In this document: positions 50,885-59,106 of the stretch, piece after piece | Position numbering within the stretch: the stretch's first letter is position 1 | Layout: each line of letters starts with the position of its first letter | Assembly: GCA_934486705.1 (NCBI GenBank) | Contig: CAKSQS010000001.1 | Location: forward strand, 1-64,000 | Reading direction: 5' to 3' | Length of the DNA stretch: 64,000 bases | From: an uncultured Eubacteriales bacterium | GTDB lineage: Bacteria; Bacillota; Clostridia; Oscillospirales; Acutalibacteraceae | Made by a program: the position numbers and the translations under genes | Notes under the pieces: generated by a model | What the model saw: only the letters and a program-made list of their open reading frames with translations | Told to the model about the DNA's origin: nothing | Databases searched by the model: none

Positions 50885-51841
50885 GTGGAAGATTTGATAC
50901 TCGGTTTTGATATAGGCGGAACAAAGTGCGCCGTCATGACGGCGGAGGTACGGGGCGGAAATATTAAGCTTTTAAAAAAGGAAAAGTGCGCCACCCGCTT
51001 TGATATTTCGCCCGAGGAAATGATAGAGAGCCTGATAAAGTCGGCTGAAAATATTTTAGACGGCGAAAAACCCGAAAAAATAGGAATATCCTGCGGCGGA
51101 CCGCTTGATTCCCGCAAGGGTGTAATTTTAGGGCCGCCCAATCTTCCCGGGTGGAACGAGGTACATATTTCCGAGCAGCTGTCGCGGCATTTCGGAGTGT
51201 CGGCACTGCTGCAAAACGACGCCAACGCCTGCGCCGTTGCCGAGTGGAAATTCGGTGCGGGCAGGGGAGCGGAAAATATGGTCTTCCTTACCTTCGGCAC
51301 GGGGCTCGGCGCGGGGCTTATTTTAAACGGCAGGCTTTACACCGGCACGAACGATAACGCGGGCGAGGCAGGGCACATTCGCCTTGAACGCTTCGGACCT
51401 GTAGGCTACGGCAAGGCAGGCTCGTTTGAGGGCTTTTGCAGCGGCGGCGGTATAGCGAAGCTCGGTTACAGTATGGCGCTGGAGGCTCTGCAAAGCGGCA
51501 AACAGCCCGCCTACTTTAAAAAGGGTATGAACGAGGGCGATATAACCGCAAAGGCTATTGCCGAGGCTGCAAACGCGGGGGACGAAACCGCAATAAATGT
51601 TTATAAGGTTTGCGGCGAGCATTTAGGTGCGGGGCTTTCGGTGCTTATTGACATACTGAACCCCGAAAAAATAGTTATAGGCAGCGTGTTTGCGCGCTCC
51701 GAGCAGCTTTTAAGAAAATATGCCGAAGAGGTTATAGAAAAAGAGGCTTTGCCGCAGGCGGCGGGATGCTGCGAGATTTTACCCGCAGAGCTGGGCGAAA
51801 AAATAGGCGATTACGCGGCTATAGCCACGGCGCTTTTATGA
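50885..51841 (+). CDS. ROK-family sugar kinase-like protein lacking the zinc cysteines
   Basis: 318 residues. The nucleotide-binding motif LGFDIGGTKCAVM opens the protein; the sugar-binding NDANACAVAEW and the GTGLGAGLI phosphate loop are intact. The usual CxCGxxGC zinc motif after the GHI histidine is replaced by GYGKAGS, so none of the three cysteines remains. It lacks an N-terminal helix-turn-helix, so it is kinase-like rather than a repressor. It starts at GTG 50885 and is followed after 16 bases by a SIS gene, so the two may handle one phosphorylated sugar. The substrate is unknown. Confidence 0.88.
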   Translation: MEDLILGFDIGGTKCAVMTAEVRGGNIKLLKKEKCATRFDISPEEMIESLIKSAENILDGEKPEKIGISCGGPLDSRKGVILGPPNLPGWNEVHISEQLSRHFGVSALLQNDANACAVAEWKFGAGRGAENMVFLTFGTGLGAGLILNGRLYTGTNDNAGEAGHIRLERFGPVGYGKAGSFEGFCSGGGIAKLGYSMALEALQSGKQPAYFKKGMNEGDITAKAIAEAANAGDETAINVYKVCGEHLGAGLSVLIDILNPEKIVIGSVFARSEQLLRKYAEEVIEKEALPQAAGCCEILPAELGEKIGDYAAIATALL

Positions 51842-51857
51842 TAAGGAGATTTGAAAT

Positions 51858-52478
51858 ATGGAAGAATTATTGAAAAGATACCCCACGCTTAAAAGCTGCG
51901 CCGAAGAAATAGAAAAAACGGCGGAAATACTGATTTCCGGCTTTAAGGCGGGCAATAAGCTTTTGCTTTGCGGCAACGGCGGCAGCTGCGCCGATTGCGA
52001 GCATATAACAGGCGAGCTGATGAAGGGTTTTTTGAGCCGCCGACCCATAACCCCCGAAAAAAAGGCGGAAATGCTGCGGCTTAACCCCGCCCTCGGCGAG
52101 GATGTACTCTCAAAATTACAGCTCGCCGTTCCCGCAATACCGCTGCCGTCGCTTACGGGGCTTAACTCTGCGTTCTGCAATGACGTTGACCCGCAGCTTG
52201 TGTATGCGCAGGAGCTTATGGGGCTTGGTAACCGCGGGGATATGCTGCTTTGCATAAGCACCTCGGGTAATTCCGCAAACTGCGTTGCCGCCGCCGAGGT
52301 GGGCAAAGCGCTCGGACTTACCGTTATTGCGCTTACAGGCGCAAATGGCGGGCTGCTTAAAGAAAAGGCGGATATTTGCATTTGCGTTCCCGAAACCGAG
52401 ACCTTTAAGGTGCAGGAGCTGCATTTGCCCGTGTATCATTATCTTTGCGCAAAAGCGGAATCCGAGCTTTTCGGTTGA
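51858..52478 (+). CDS. SIS-domain phosphosugar isomerase, GmhA-like
   Basis: 206 residues. The SIS motifs are CGNGGSCADCEHITGELMKG, LLCISTSGNSANCVAAAEVG and the closing ETETFKVQELHLPVYHYLC, which match sedoheptulose-7-phosphate isomerases; the histidine and glutamate of the last motif are the catalytic pair there. The insert RRPITPEKKAEML is typical of the longer D-heptose variants. AAGGAG precedes the ATG. With the ROK gene upstream it may convert a phosphosugar made by that kinase, or open a heptose branch for surface glycans. A terminator follows. Confidence 0.85.
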   Translation: MEELLKRYPTLKSCAEEIEKTAEILISGFKAGNKLLLCGNGGSCADCEHITGELMKGFLSRRPITPEKKAEMLRLNPALGEDVLSKLQLAVPAIPLPSLTGLNSAFCNDVDPQLVYAQELMGLGNRGDMLLCISTSGNSANCVAAAEVGKALGLTVIALTGANGGLLKEKADICICVPETETFKVQELHLPVYHYLCAKAESELFG

Positions 52479-52528
52479 GGCTGTTATAAAAGCAAGCGTC
52501 ACCAATCTGATTTTGATAAATTTTTTCT

Positions 52529-52554
52529 GACTGCATATTTTGCAGTCTTTTTTT
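52529..52554 (+). terminator. Rho-independent terminator after the SIS gene
   Basis: GACTGCA pairs with TGCAGTC around TATTT, followed by seven T. It ends the amino-acid transporter to SIS run before spo0A. Confidence 0.85.
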
Positions 52555-52581
52555 ATTTTAGGTGAAAAATTTGCTGTTAAA

Positions 52582-52697
52582 TTTGCTAAGAAATGCTGTC
52601 GAATGATGAAATAAACAGTATTTTAATGTTATTTTTGCTAATATTAGCACTATTTTTGTATTAACACTTGCAATTTTTGAAAGAATGTGGTAATATA
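52582..52697 (+). promoter_or_regulatory. spo0A control region: 0A box, palindrome and sigma-A promoter
   Basis: TTGCAA (52668-52673) and TAATAT (about 52692-52697) form a promoter with a 17-18 base spacer. Upstream lie TGTCGAA at 52597-52603, which matches the Spo0A-box core, a perfect 14-base palindrome TGCTAATATTAGCA at 52636-52649, and two copies of TTTGCTAA 52 bases apart (52582, 52634). Confidence 0.6.
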
Positions 52698-52729
52698 TGT
52701 AAAACAATAAAATATTGGAGGAACAAAAG

Positions 52730-53506
52730 ATGGGAAAACGACTGAAAATTGTAATTGCGGAAGACGGAACAGAGCTGGGAAAAAATTGCGAAAAAGCGCT
52801 GCAGGGCTACGGAATGGAAGTGATAATGTGCGAAAAGGACGGCGCACGTTTGCTTGAAAAAATCAAGACGGAAAAGCCTGATGTGGTGCTTGCGGACATC
52901 TTTATGCAGAATCAGGACATTTTGGGCGTGCTTGACGGAATAAAGAAATTTGACGTTAAGGAGAGACCTATGGTTATGGCAATGTCAAGCTTTGATAATT
53001 CACGGCTTGAAAAGGAAACGCTGAACGCGGGAGCCAGCTATTATTTTTTAAAGCCGTTTGATATAAACACAATGGCGGAAAGAATAATTCGTCTTTCGGG
53101 GTGGAAAAACGAAATTTCGCCGGTTGTGGTTAAGGATAACGTAGTGACTGACCCGGAGCTTGAGCTTATGGTGACGGAAATTATTCATCAGATAGGAGTT
53201 CCGGCGCATATAAAGGGGTATCATTATTTGAGAGAGGCAATAATTTTATCAGTCAAAAACAGCGAAATTATAAATTCCGTCACAAAGCTTTTGTATCCGA
53301 CAGTCGCCAAAAACCACGGGACAACCTCCTCACGTGTTGAAAGGGCAATACGCCACGCAATAGAAGTGGCATGGGATAGGGGTGATATAGATGTTTTAAA
53401 CTCGTATTTCGGATACACCATTCAGAATGACCGCGGCAAGCCGACCAACAGCGAGTTTATCGCGATGATAAGCGATAAGCTGCGGCTTAGACTTAAAATA
53501 AGTTAA
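52730..53506 (+). CDS. spo0A: Stage 0 sporulation response regulator Spo0A
   Basis: 258 residues. The receiver domain (1-125) has the acidic pair E11-D12, the phosphoacceptor D56 (VVLADIFM) and the lysine K108 (FLKPFD). The C-terminal domain (about 140-258) has the Spo0A recognition helix SRVERAIRHAIEVAW at 201-215, essentially as in Bacillus, so it should bind TGTCGAA boxes. Phosphorylated Spo0A switches on early sporulation genes. The ATG at 52730 has GGAGGAAC upstream, and the longer TTG frame is not needed. It is not adjacent to spoIVB on either side, unlike in many Firmicutes. Confidence 0.97.
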   Translation: MGKRLKIVIAEDGTELGKNCEKALQGYGMEVIMCEKDGARLLEKIKTEKPDVVLADIFMQNQDILGVLDGIKKFDVKERPMVMAMSSFDNSRLEKETLNAGASYYFLKPFDINTMAERIIRLSGWKNEISPVVVKDNVVTDPELELMVTEIIHQIGVPAHIKGYHYLREAIILSVKNSEIINSVTKLLYPTVAKNHGTTSSRVERAIRHAIEVAWDRGDIDVLNSYFGYTIQNDRGKPTNSEFIAMISDKLRLRLKIS

Positions 53507-53514
53507 TAATACAT

Positions 53515-53562
53515 AAAAGCAAGCCCTTACCTAAAGTGAACTTTGATAAAGGCTTGCTTTTT
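53515..53562. terminator. Terminator between spo0A and the amidase gene
   Basis: AAAAGCAAGCC pairs with GGCTTGCTTTT around a partly paired interior (TAAAGT/ACTTTG). A- and T-runs on both sides allow use on both strands. Confidence 0.8.
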
Positions 53563-53616
53563 AATAATTACGGATTTTCCGAAAATTTTAGGCGTTGCGG
53601 TTTTATATATAATTGC

Positions 53617-55635
53617 TTACTGTATAGAATTAAAATAATCTACTATTCCGCGGGTTATTGCCTTGGCTTTTTCGGTGTTTGCGGCGTCGTTCGTTATTGC
53701 CGCAAGGTCGCCTGAATTGGACATATACCCGTTTTCCGTAAGCACTACGGGGCAGACGGTCTGGCGGCACATAAAGTAGTAGTGCCACTTAAATGTAAAT
53801 TCGCTGCCCGAGTAGACGGAGACCGAATTTTCGGTTTGCGCCAATATACGCTCCGCCGCCCGCTTGGAAAAGACATTTGAATAATACGAGCCGAAGCCCT
53901 TTTTGCCGCCGTCCGATGATGAATCGTGATGCACCGCTACGCAGAAATCGGGCTTTTCGCGTTTTATAATCGCGATTTTTTCATCACACGAGCCGATAGT
54001 ATCGGTCGTTCGGGTCATTATGACCTTAGCCCCGGTCTTTTCAAGCTCCGCCTTTATTTTATAGGCAAGCTTTAAATTCACCGCGCTTTCTTTAACGCCG
54101 TTATGAACGGCGCCGCTGTCCTTGCCGCCGTGGCCCACGTCCACTAAAATTTTAGCGCCGCTTAAGTCTGTGCGGTATTCGTTATCCGCCGCGGTAACCT
54201 TTTTGGGGTTTAAAAACGTGAATACAAGCTGACCTGCGCTGTTATAGGCGCAGTCCCAGCCGTAAAGCCCGCCCTGCTTTTTAAGGTAGAGCCGCAGGGT
54301 GTAATCGCGCACGGCGCTTTTATCGGCGTTCATATTTTTAATAAGCCGCGCCTCTTTAAAAATCGGGTTATCTGCCGGTACTGAAATTTCCCCCTCAAAC
54401 ACGGTTGCATAGCAAAACGTTATATCAATATATTGAAAGGTGACGTCCGAAACGCTGTAATCTTGGGTAGATGGGTTTGTGTATTTCTGCGGTGAAATGT
54501 CAAAATAAAAGGGTGCTTTCCAGTCGGTATCAAGGGTCAGAACGGTATGTGTGCCGTTATTTTCAAACGCCGCCGCCCTTATTTCGTTGTGGTCGGGCAA
54601 TTTGCCTATGTACTGCCGCGTTATCTGCTTAAAATCGGTATACGGCTTATCCTTTTTCTGCCTGTATACGCGGTAGCCCGCGCGCAGGGTGATATATTCG
54701 TTTTTATTCCCCTTGGCTTCGTATATGACATAATTCGGCGAGCAATAATCGACCGTTCCGCGCGGCAGGTAGTTATTGGTGGGTCTTGACCAATCTACCG
54801 AGCCGTTTTTTAATGCCGCGTCTGATACGTTGCCGTCAAAGGTCTCGGCGGTCTCTACAGCTATTTCGGCAATATAGCCCGAGCCGACATTCATATATCT
54901 GCCGCCCGTGGGGGTGGCGGCGGGGTCGTAATCTACCACGGCGTCGCTTTTTTTGCAGGTTATATCGCCCGAGGAAAAGCTTTCGCTTTTACCGCTATGC
55001 GTGCCTTTAAAAACGATTTTTCCGAGGTTAAGATCCCGCGCGTTATCTCCCGGCAGCTTGAAAACGCCGTTATATGTAATGAAATCCGATTTTTCATTGC
55101 CGCCGTTATTTGCCGCAGTGAGCTTTTGCACCTCGCCGTTTAAAGTCGCCGTGACCTCGCTGCCCTTGCGCGCCGCAGCGCTTACCGCAAGCGTAGAGCC
55201 GCTCGTGTAGGTTTGTGCCGCGCTCGGCGAGTAGCTTTCTATAATAACGTACCTGTAATTAACGGTATACACCTTTTTTTCGCCCTTATGCTCAAATGTA
55301 AATGTGTTCTCGCCCGTATTAAGCGTAACGCCGTATGTAAAAGCGCCGTTTCGGGCGCGCTTTATCGCCTTGCCGTTTACGGTAAGCGGTGCGGCGGGGT
55401 CGGACGTGCCAGCAAAGGTAAAATCGGGCTCGGTTACTTCGGTGCTTTCCTCTTTCGGCTCGGTTATAACAAGATGTATGCCGTTATCTAAAAGCTCGGA
55501 GGATGAGCTTTCAAGCCCTGCGCCCGTGGCTTTGGCGCTTGCCTTTAAAATTATAAGCACCGCCGCTGCCGCTGCGGCGACCGCCACGAGCGCCGCGCCC
55601 GAAATTATAAGAGTTTTTTTAAGAGTTGCGTTCAT
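53617..55635 (-). CDS. Secreted N-acetylmuramoyl-L-alanine amidase (Amidase_3)
   Basis: 672 residues from ATG 55635. The longer frame to 55701 is rejected because the promoter -10 box lies at 55698-55693, inside it. A signal-anchor helix (IISGAALVAVAAAAAAVLII) opens the protein, then beta-rich regions with bacterial Ig-like segments (about 60-190) and a middle domain. The C-terminal 190 residues are the zinc amidase: ILVDVGHGGKDSGAV, KESAVNL and VAVHHDSS carry the two histidines and glutamate. It cleaves the peptide stem from peptidoglycan, for growth, spore release or germination. It is convergent with spo0A and divergent from the thiamine kinase gene. Confidence 0.9.
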   Translation of the reverse strand: MNATLKKTLIISGAALVAVAAAAAAVLIILKASAKATGAGLESSSSELLDNGIHLVITEPKEESTEVTEPDFTFAGTSDPAAPLTVNGKAIKRARNGAFTYGVTLNTGENTFTFEHKGEKKVYTVNYRYVIIESYSPSAAQTYTSGSTLAVSAAARKGSEVTATLNGEVQKLTAANNGGNEKSDFITYNGVFKLPGDNARDLNLGKIVFKGTHSGKSESFSSGDITCKKSDAVVDYDPAATPTGGRYMNVGSGYIAEIAVETAETFDGNVSDAALKNGSVDWSRPTNNYLPRGTVDYCSPNYVIYEAKGNKNEYITLRAGYRVYRQKKDKPYTDFKQITRQYIGKLPDHNEIRAAAFENNGTHTVLTLDTDWKAPFYFDISPQKYTNPSTQDYSVSDVTFQYIDITFCYATVFEGEISVPADNPIFKEARLIKNMNADKSAVRDYTLRLYLKKQGGLYGWDCAYNSAGQLVFTFLNPKKVTAADNEYRTDLSGAKILVDVGHGGKDSGAVHNGVKESAVNLKLAYKIKAELEKTGAKVIMTRTTDTIGSCDEKIAIIKREKPDFCVAVHHDSSSDGGKKGFGSYYSNVFSKRAAERILAQTENSVSVYSGSEFTFKWHYYFMCRQTVCPVVLTENGYMSNSGDLAAITNDAANTEKAKAITRGIVDYFNSIQ

Positions 55636-55661
55636 TTTATACCCCGCCGTGAAAAATGTAA

Positions 55662-55720
55662 TTGTTTTTTTCGTTTTTTCTGTTACAATAATATTATACA
55701 CTCACGAAAGCTTTTTTCAA
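55662..55720. promoter_or_regulatory. Divergent promoters for the amidase and thiN genes
   Basis: Minus strand: TTGAAA (55720-55715), 16 bases, TATAAT (55698-55693) for the amidase. Plus strand: TTGTTT (55662-55667), 16 bases, TACAAT (55684-55689), a weaker candidate for thiN. Confidence 0.6.
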
Positions 55721-55752
55721 TACAACATTTTAAATACGGGAGAGAATTTTTA

Positions 55753-56379
55753 ATGGGAATTTGTTATATTTTCGGTGCGGCGGACGGTCTGCCCGACAAA
55801 TTTGTAAAAGCGGACGGCGATATTGTTATTGCGGCGGATTCGGGTATAAATCATCTTGAAAAATTCGGGGTTTTGCCGGATATTGCCGTGGGCGATTTTG
55901 ATTCGCTCGGGTTTGTGCCGGATTGTGCAGAGGTTATAAAGCACCCTGTAATGAAGGACGATACCGACACCATGCTTGCCGTAAAAACGGGATTTGAGCG
56001 CGGGTATACGGAATTTGTAATATACGGCGGCGTGGGCGGCAGACCCGACCACACCTTTGCAAATTACCAAACGCTTTGCTATATATCCCGCCGCGGCGGA
56101 AGAGGTTACCTTTGCTTTAACGGATATACCGCCTGCTGCATTACAAATTCAAAAATAGGGCTTTGCGGCGGCGACGGAACGGTATCTGTTTTTGCAATGA
56201 GCGGCGCGGCGCTCGGCGTAACCCTTAAGGGGTTGCTTTACCCGCTTGAAAACACAGAGCTTGACTACAGCTTTCCCTTAGGAACAAGCAATGAATTTAC
56301 CGATTCCCCCGCAGAGATAAGCGTTAAAAACGGCACAGTGCTTATAATCTGGCAGGGCGGCAGGGAGCTTGCGGAGTAA
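55753..56379 (+). CDS. thiN: Thiamine pyrophosphokinase
   Basis: 208 residues. It transfers pyrophosphate from ATP to thiamine to make thiamine diphosphate. Diagnostic motifs are DIVIAADSGINHLEKFGVLPD-type start, IAVGDFDSLG, HPVMKDDTDTMLAVKTGFE and IYGGVGGRPDHTFAN; the C-terminal GLLYPLENTELDYSFPLGTS segment is the thiamine-binding part. GGGAGAGAA precedes the ATG. No TPP riboswitch is visible upstream. It lies among unrelated genes, as it often does in Firmicutes. Confidence 0.93.
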   Translation: MGICYIFGAADGLPDKFVKADGDIVIAADSGINHLEKFGVLPDIAVGDFDSLGFVPDCAEVIKHPVMKDDTDTMLAVKTGFERGYTEFVIYGGVGGRPDHTFANYQTLCYISRRGGRGYLCFNGYTACCITNSKIGLCGGDGTVSVFAMSGAALGVTLKGLLYPLENTELDYSFPLGTSNEFTDSPAEISVKNGTVLIIWQGGRELAE

Positions 56380-56440
56380 GGCTTAAATATGTAATTATTT
56401 CCCGCTCTTTAGGATATATATTAAATAGGGAGTGGGAATT

Positions 56441-56659
56441 ATGGAAGAAAACGAAAAGGTGAATAATTACGGCTTTGCAGGCATTATAATTGCGGAGGCT
56501 GCGGTCGTTTTGATATTTCTGGCGGCGCTTACCTTAATGAAATATTTTTTTAAGGATTGCTACGGCGGAATTAAGGACTGGTACGGTACGTCGCTTTGCG
56601 CGGAGACAGATATAAAGGAAGTAATAGAAACGGCGGGCGGTGACATAGTTGAGGTTTAA
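56441..56659 (+). CDS. Small single-pass membrane protein
   Basis: 72 residues from ATG 56441 (GGAGTGGG upstream). One hydrophobic helix (about 12-34, AGIIIAEAAVVLIFLAALTLM) is followed by a short charged and cysteine-containing domain (KDCYGGIKDW, SLCAETDIKE). I do not recognise the family. Its end overlaps the M50 protease gene by 11 bases, so it is likely coupled and may be a partner or inhibitor, as SpoIVFA is for SpoIVFB, although no sequence similarity to SpoIVFA is visible. A possible RNA stem (TTTCCCGCTC with GAGTGGGAA) could mask its ribosome site. Confidence 0.65.
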   Translation: MEENEKVNNYGFAGIIIAEAAVVLIFLAALTLMKYFFKDCYGGIKDWYGTSLCAETDIKEVIETAGGDIVEV

Positions 56660-57242
56660 GCTTTTGGGAACGGAATTTTACGTATCCTTTCTGTTTTCCG
56701 CCGTTATTACCGCCATGCTCGCATTTGACAGAACGGGCTATGCACTACCCCTTATTTTTGCGGTTGTAATGCACGAGGGCGGGCATTTGCTTGCTATGTG
56801 GATACTCGATTGCTCGCCAAAGCGCGTGCGCCTTGTGCCTGCGGCGGTGGAAATAACCACTGCGTTCGGCTGCTCGCGTAAAAAGGAAATTGCCGTGGCG
56901 CTTGCAGGCCCTGCGGTCAATTTGGTGCTGTTTTTCACGCTTTGGTTTAATTTTCTTGCCTATAAAAACGAGCCTGTGCTTGTGTGCGCGCTTATAAACC
57001 TTTTAATTTGCGCTTTCAATATGCTGCCCGTAACGGGGCTTGACGGCGGAACGGTGCTTTTTTCGCTGCTCACCTGCAGAAGAACCCCCGAAAAAGCTGC
57101 GCTTACAATGCGTATAATAAATTTATCGCTTGCCGCAGCGGTGCTTTTCGCCGCGGTTTACCTCTGCTTTCACGGTAAAGTGAACATTTCGCTTTTTATA
57201 ACGGCGCTTTACCTTATTGTTATAAGCGTTATTAAAATGTAG
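56649..57242 (+). CDS. M50 site-2 protease, SpoIVFB-like
   Basis: 197 residues, mostly transmembrane. The zinc motif is HEGGH near residues 39-43, and the third ligand lies in GLDGGTVLF near 137-145, the LDG motif of intramembrane metalloproteases. The absence of a CBS or PDZ domain and the short length fit a reduced SpoIVFB type, which cuts pro-sigma-K in spore formers. The start is TTG inside the preceding gene. Function in sporulation is inferred from family and from the Spo0A gene in the same region. Confidence 0.85.
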   Translation: MRFKLLGTEFYVSFLFSAVITAMLAFDRTGYALPLIFAVVMHEGGHLLAMWILDCSPKRVRLVPAAVEITTAFGCSRKKEIAVALAGPAVNLVLFFTLWFNFLAYKNEPVLVCALINLLICAFNMLPVTGLDGGTVLFSLLTCRRTPEKAALTMRIINLSLAAAVLFAAVYLCFHGKVNISLFITALYLIVISVIKM

Positions 57243-57271
57243 TTGTAATAAATGCAGAAATATTGTATAAT
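57243..57271 (+). promoter_or_regulatory. Sigma-A promoter before the acyltransferase gene
   Basis: TTGTAA (57243-57248), 17 bases, TATAAT (57266-57271), about 33 bases before the ATG. Confidence 0.7.
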
Positions 57272-57303
57272 TTAATTTAATAATTATACAAAGGAAATTT
57301 AAT

Positions 57304-57900
57304 ATGGACGAAAAACCGATAGTTCCGATAAATTGCTTTTTTCAAGGCTGCCGCAACCCTGCATACGAAGCGGAAATCCGCAAGGGTAAAGAAAAATGCT
57401 TTAAATATAATCAATTAAGCCCTGACGACAGGGCGGCGCAATCGGAAATTTTAAAGGAACTATTGGGGAAAATGGGCAAAGATACCGTTATTACCCCGCC
57501 TTTTTGGTGCGATTACGGCTACAATATAAGCATCGGCGATTATTTCTATTCCAATCACGGTATGATAATCACCGACGGTGCAAAGGTGACATTCGGCGAT
57601 AATGCTTTCGTTGCGCCGAATTGCTGCTTTACCACAGCCGAGCACGCAATCGACCCCGAAATACGAAAAGCGGGCGTGGAAATTGCAAAGCCGATTACAA
57701 TAGAAAATAACGTATGGATAGGCGCGGGTTCTGTAATACTGGCGGGCGTTGAAATAGGCGATAACACGGTTATCGGCGCGGGCAGCGTCGTTACAAAACC
57801 AATACCCGAAAATGTGGTTGCCGTGGGCGTTCCGTGCAGGGTGATGCGCGAAATAACCGAGGCGGACAGGACAAGCTACCCCGCCTTTTCACACGAATAA
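57304..57900 (+). CDS. Sugar O-acetyltransferase, left-handed beta-helix (Maa/LacA type)
   Basis: 198 residues. An N-terminal helical segment (RNPAYEAEIRKGKEKCFKYN) precedes the hexapeptide-repeat beta helix (NISIGDYFYSNHGMII, ITIENNVWIGAGSVIL, NTVIGAGSVVTKPIPEN). The catalytic histidine lies in TTAEHAIDPE. These enzymes move an acetyl group from acetyl-CoA to a sugar hydroxyl, often as detoxification. AAAGGAAA precedes the ATG, and a good promoter lies upstream. The acceptor is not defined. Confidence 0.88.
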   Translation: MDEKPIVPINCFFQGCRNPAYEAEIRKGKEKCFKYNQLSPDDRAAQSEILKELLGKMGKDTVITPPFWCDYGYNISIGDYFYSNHGMIITDGAKVTFGDNAFVAPNCCFTTAEHAIDPEIRKAGVEIAKPITIENNVWIGAGSVILAGVEIGDNTVIGAGSVVTKPIPENVVAVGVPCRVMREITEADRTSYPAFSHE

Positions 57901-57938
57901 ATTCGTGTTTAATACAAAAGTTAAAAGGAAGACTGCTT

Positions 57939-59090
57939 ATGAAAAAAATCAAAATAGACGCTTTATCCCAAAATATCACAGAAAGAATGGAAAGCGATAT
58001 TAAAAACAATAATATCAGCGGCGTGTCCGTTTCGGTAATAAGCCCCGATAAAACACTTTTCAAGGCACATTTCGGAACTCTTTCGGCAGAAGATAAAACC
58101 CCGCCGAATGACTCCACACTTTTCAGAATGGCTTCTATGACAAAGCCGGTAACAGCCGTTGCCGTAATGACGCTGTACGATAAAGGACTTTTGGAAATAG
58201 ACGACCCGGTAGAAAAATATCTTCCGCAATTCAAAAATATGTATATAGCCGAAATGATTGACGGTAAGGCGGAAAAGGTGCGTAAATCCCAAACCGTGCT
58301 TACGGTAAAGCACCTGCTTACGCATACGTCCGGTTTGGTTTCGGGCAGCAGCGGGGAATTTTACGCAAATGAACTTTCCGACGAGACGAATAAAACCCTT
58401 AAAGACACGGTTGATTATTATTCCGGCACAGGTCTCGGCTTTGAGCCGTATACAAAAAATCAGTACAACGCTACCGCCGCGTTTGACGTGCTTGCAAGAA
58501 TTTCAGAAGTGATTTCCGGTATGAATTATGCGGATTTTGTGAAGAAATATGTTACAGACCCGTGCGGAATGCGCGATACGGTTTTTGCCCCGGATAATGG
58601 GCAATGGGAAAGAATAATCCCCATGCATAAAAAGGAAAACGGCAAAAGCGGAGTTGCCGAAATGAAAAAAGGCTGCGTTTTCGAGAATGTACCCGTAACG
58701 CATTATCTTGGCGGAGCGGGGCTGATATCCTCTCTCGGCGATTATGTATCCTTTGCGCGAATGCTGTTGAACAAGGGCGTAATAAACGGAAACCGCGTTA
58801 TTTCCGAAATGGCGGTAAAGCTTATTTCCACACCGCAGGTGCCCGAAAGCATAATGCCTGGTAACGAGCGCTGGGGGCTTGGCGTGAGGGTTATAACAAG
58901 CGAAAATTACCGTTTTCTCCCTGTGGGGGCGTTTGGCTGGAGCGGCGCTTACGGAACCCATTTCTGGATTGACCCCGTAAATTCAATCGCTGCGGTTTAT
59001 ATGAAAAACTCTATGTTTGACGGCGGCTCGGGCGCGGTTACCGCGGCAAATTTCGAAAAGGATGTTTTTAATTCCTTTGAGGAATCTTAA
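57939..59090 (+). CDS. Serine hydrolase, class C beta-lactamase/esterase family
   Basis: 383 residues from ATG 57939 (AAAGGAAG upstream; an earlier in-frame ATG at 57834 would run deep into the previous gene). The catalytic SMTK (SxxK) motif follows FRMA near residue 70, with tyrosine motif candidate YNATAAFD and VKHLLTHTSG typical of the family. No signal peptide is visible, so it is probably a cytoplasmic esterase or peptidase rather than a true beta-lactamase. The late GWSGAYGTHFWIDP segment is the HxG-type third motif. Confidence 0.88.
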   Translation: MKKIKIDALSQNITERMESDIKNNNISGVSVSVISPDKTLFKAHFGTLSAEDKTPPNDSTLFRMASMTKPVTAVAVMTLYDKGLLEIDDPVEKYLPQFKNMYIAEMIDGKAEKVRKSQTVLTVKHLLTHTSGLVSGSSGEFYANELSDETNKTLKDTVDYYSGTGLGFEPYTKNQYNATAAFDVLARISEVISGMNYADFVKKYVTDPCGMRDTVFAPDNGQWERIIPMHKKENGKSGVAEMKKGCVFENVPVTHYLGGAGLISSLGDYVSFARMLLNKGVINGNRVISEMAVKLISTPQVPESIMPGNERWGLGVRVITSENYRFLPVGAFGWSGAYGTHFWIDPVNSIAAVYMKNSMFDGGSGAVTAANFEKDVFNSFEES

Positions 59091-59106
59091 AAGACGGAGA
59101 TAAAAA

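Noticed and set aside
55636..55701. Upstream start of the amidase at 55701
   Set aside because: The -10 box of its promoter lies at 55698-55693, so the transcript begins downstream of that codon.
55690..55752. TPP riboswitch before thiN
   Set aside because: The gap is about 60 bases and lacks the conserved THI-box segments.
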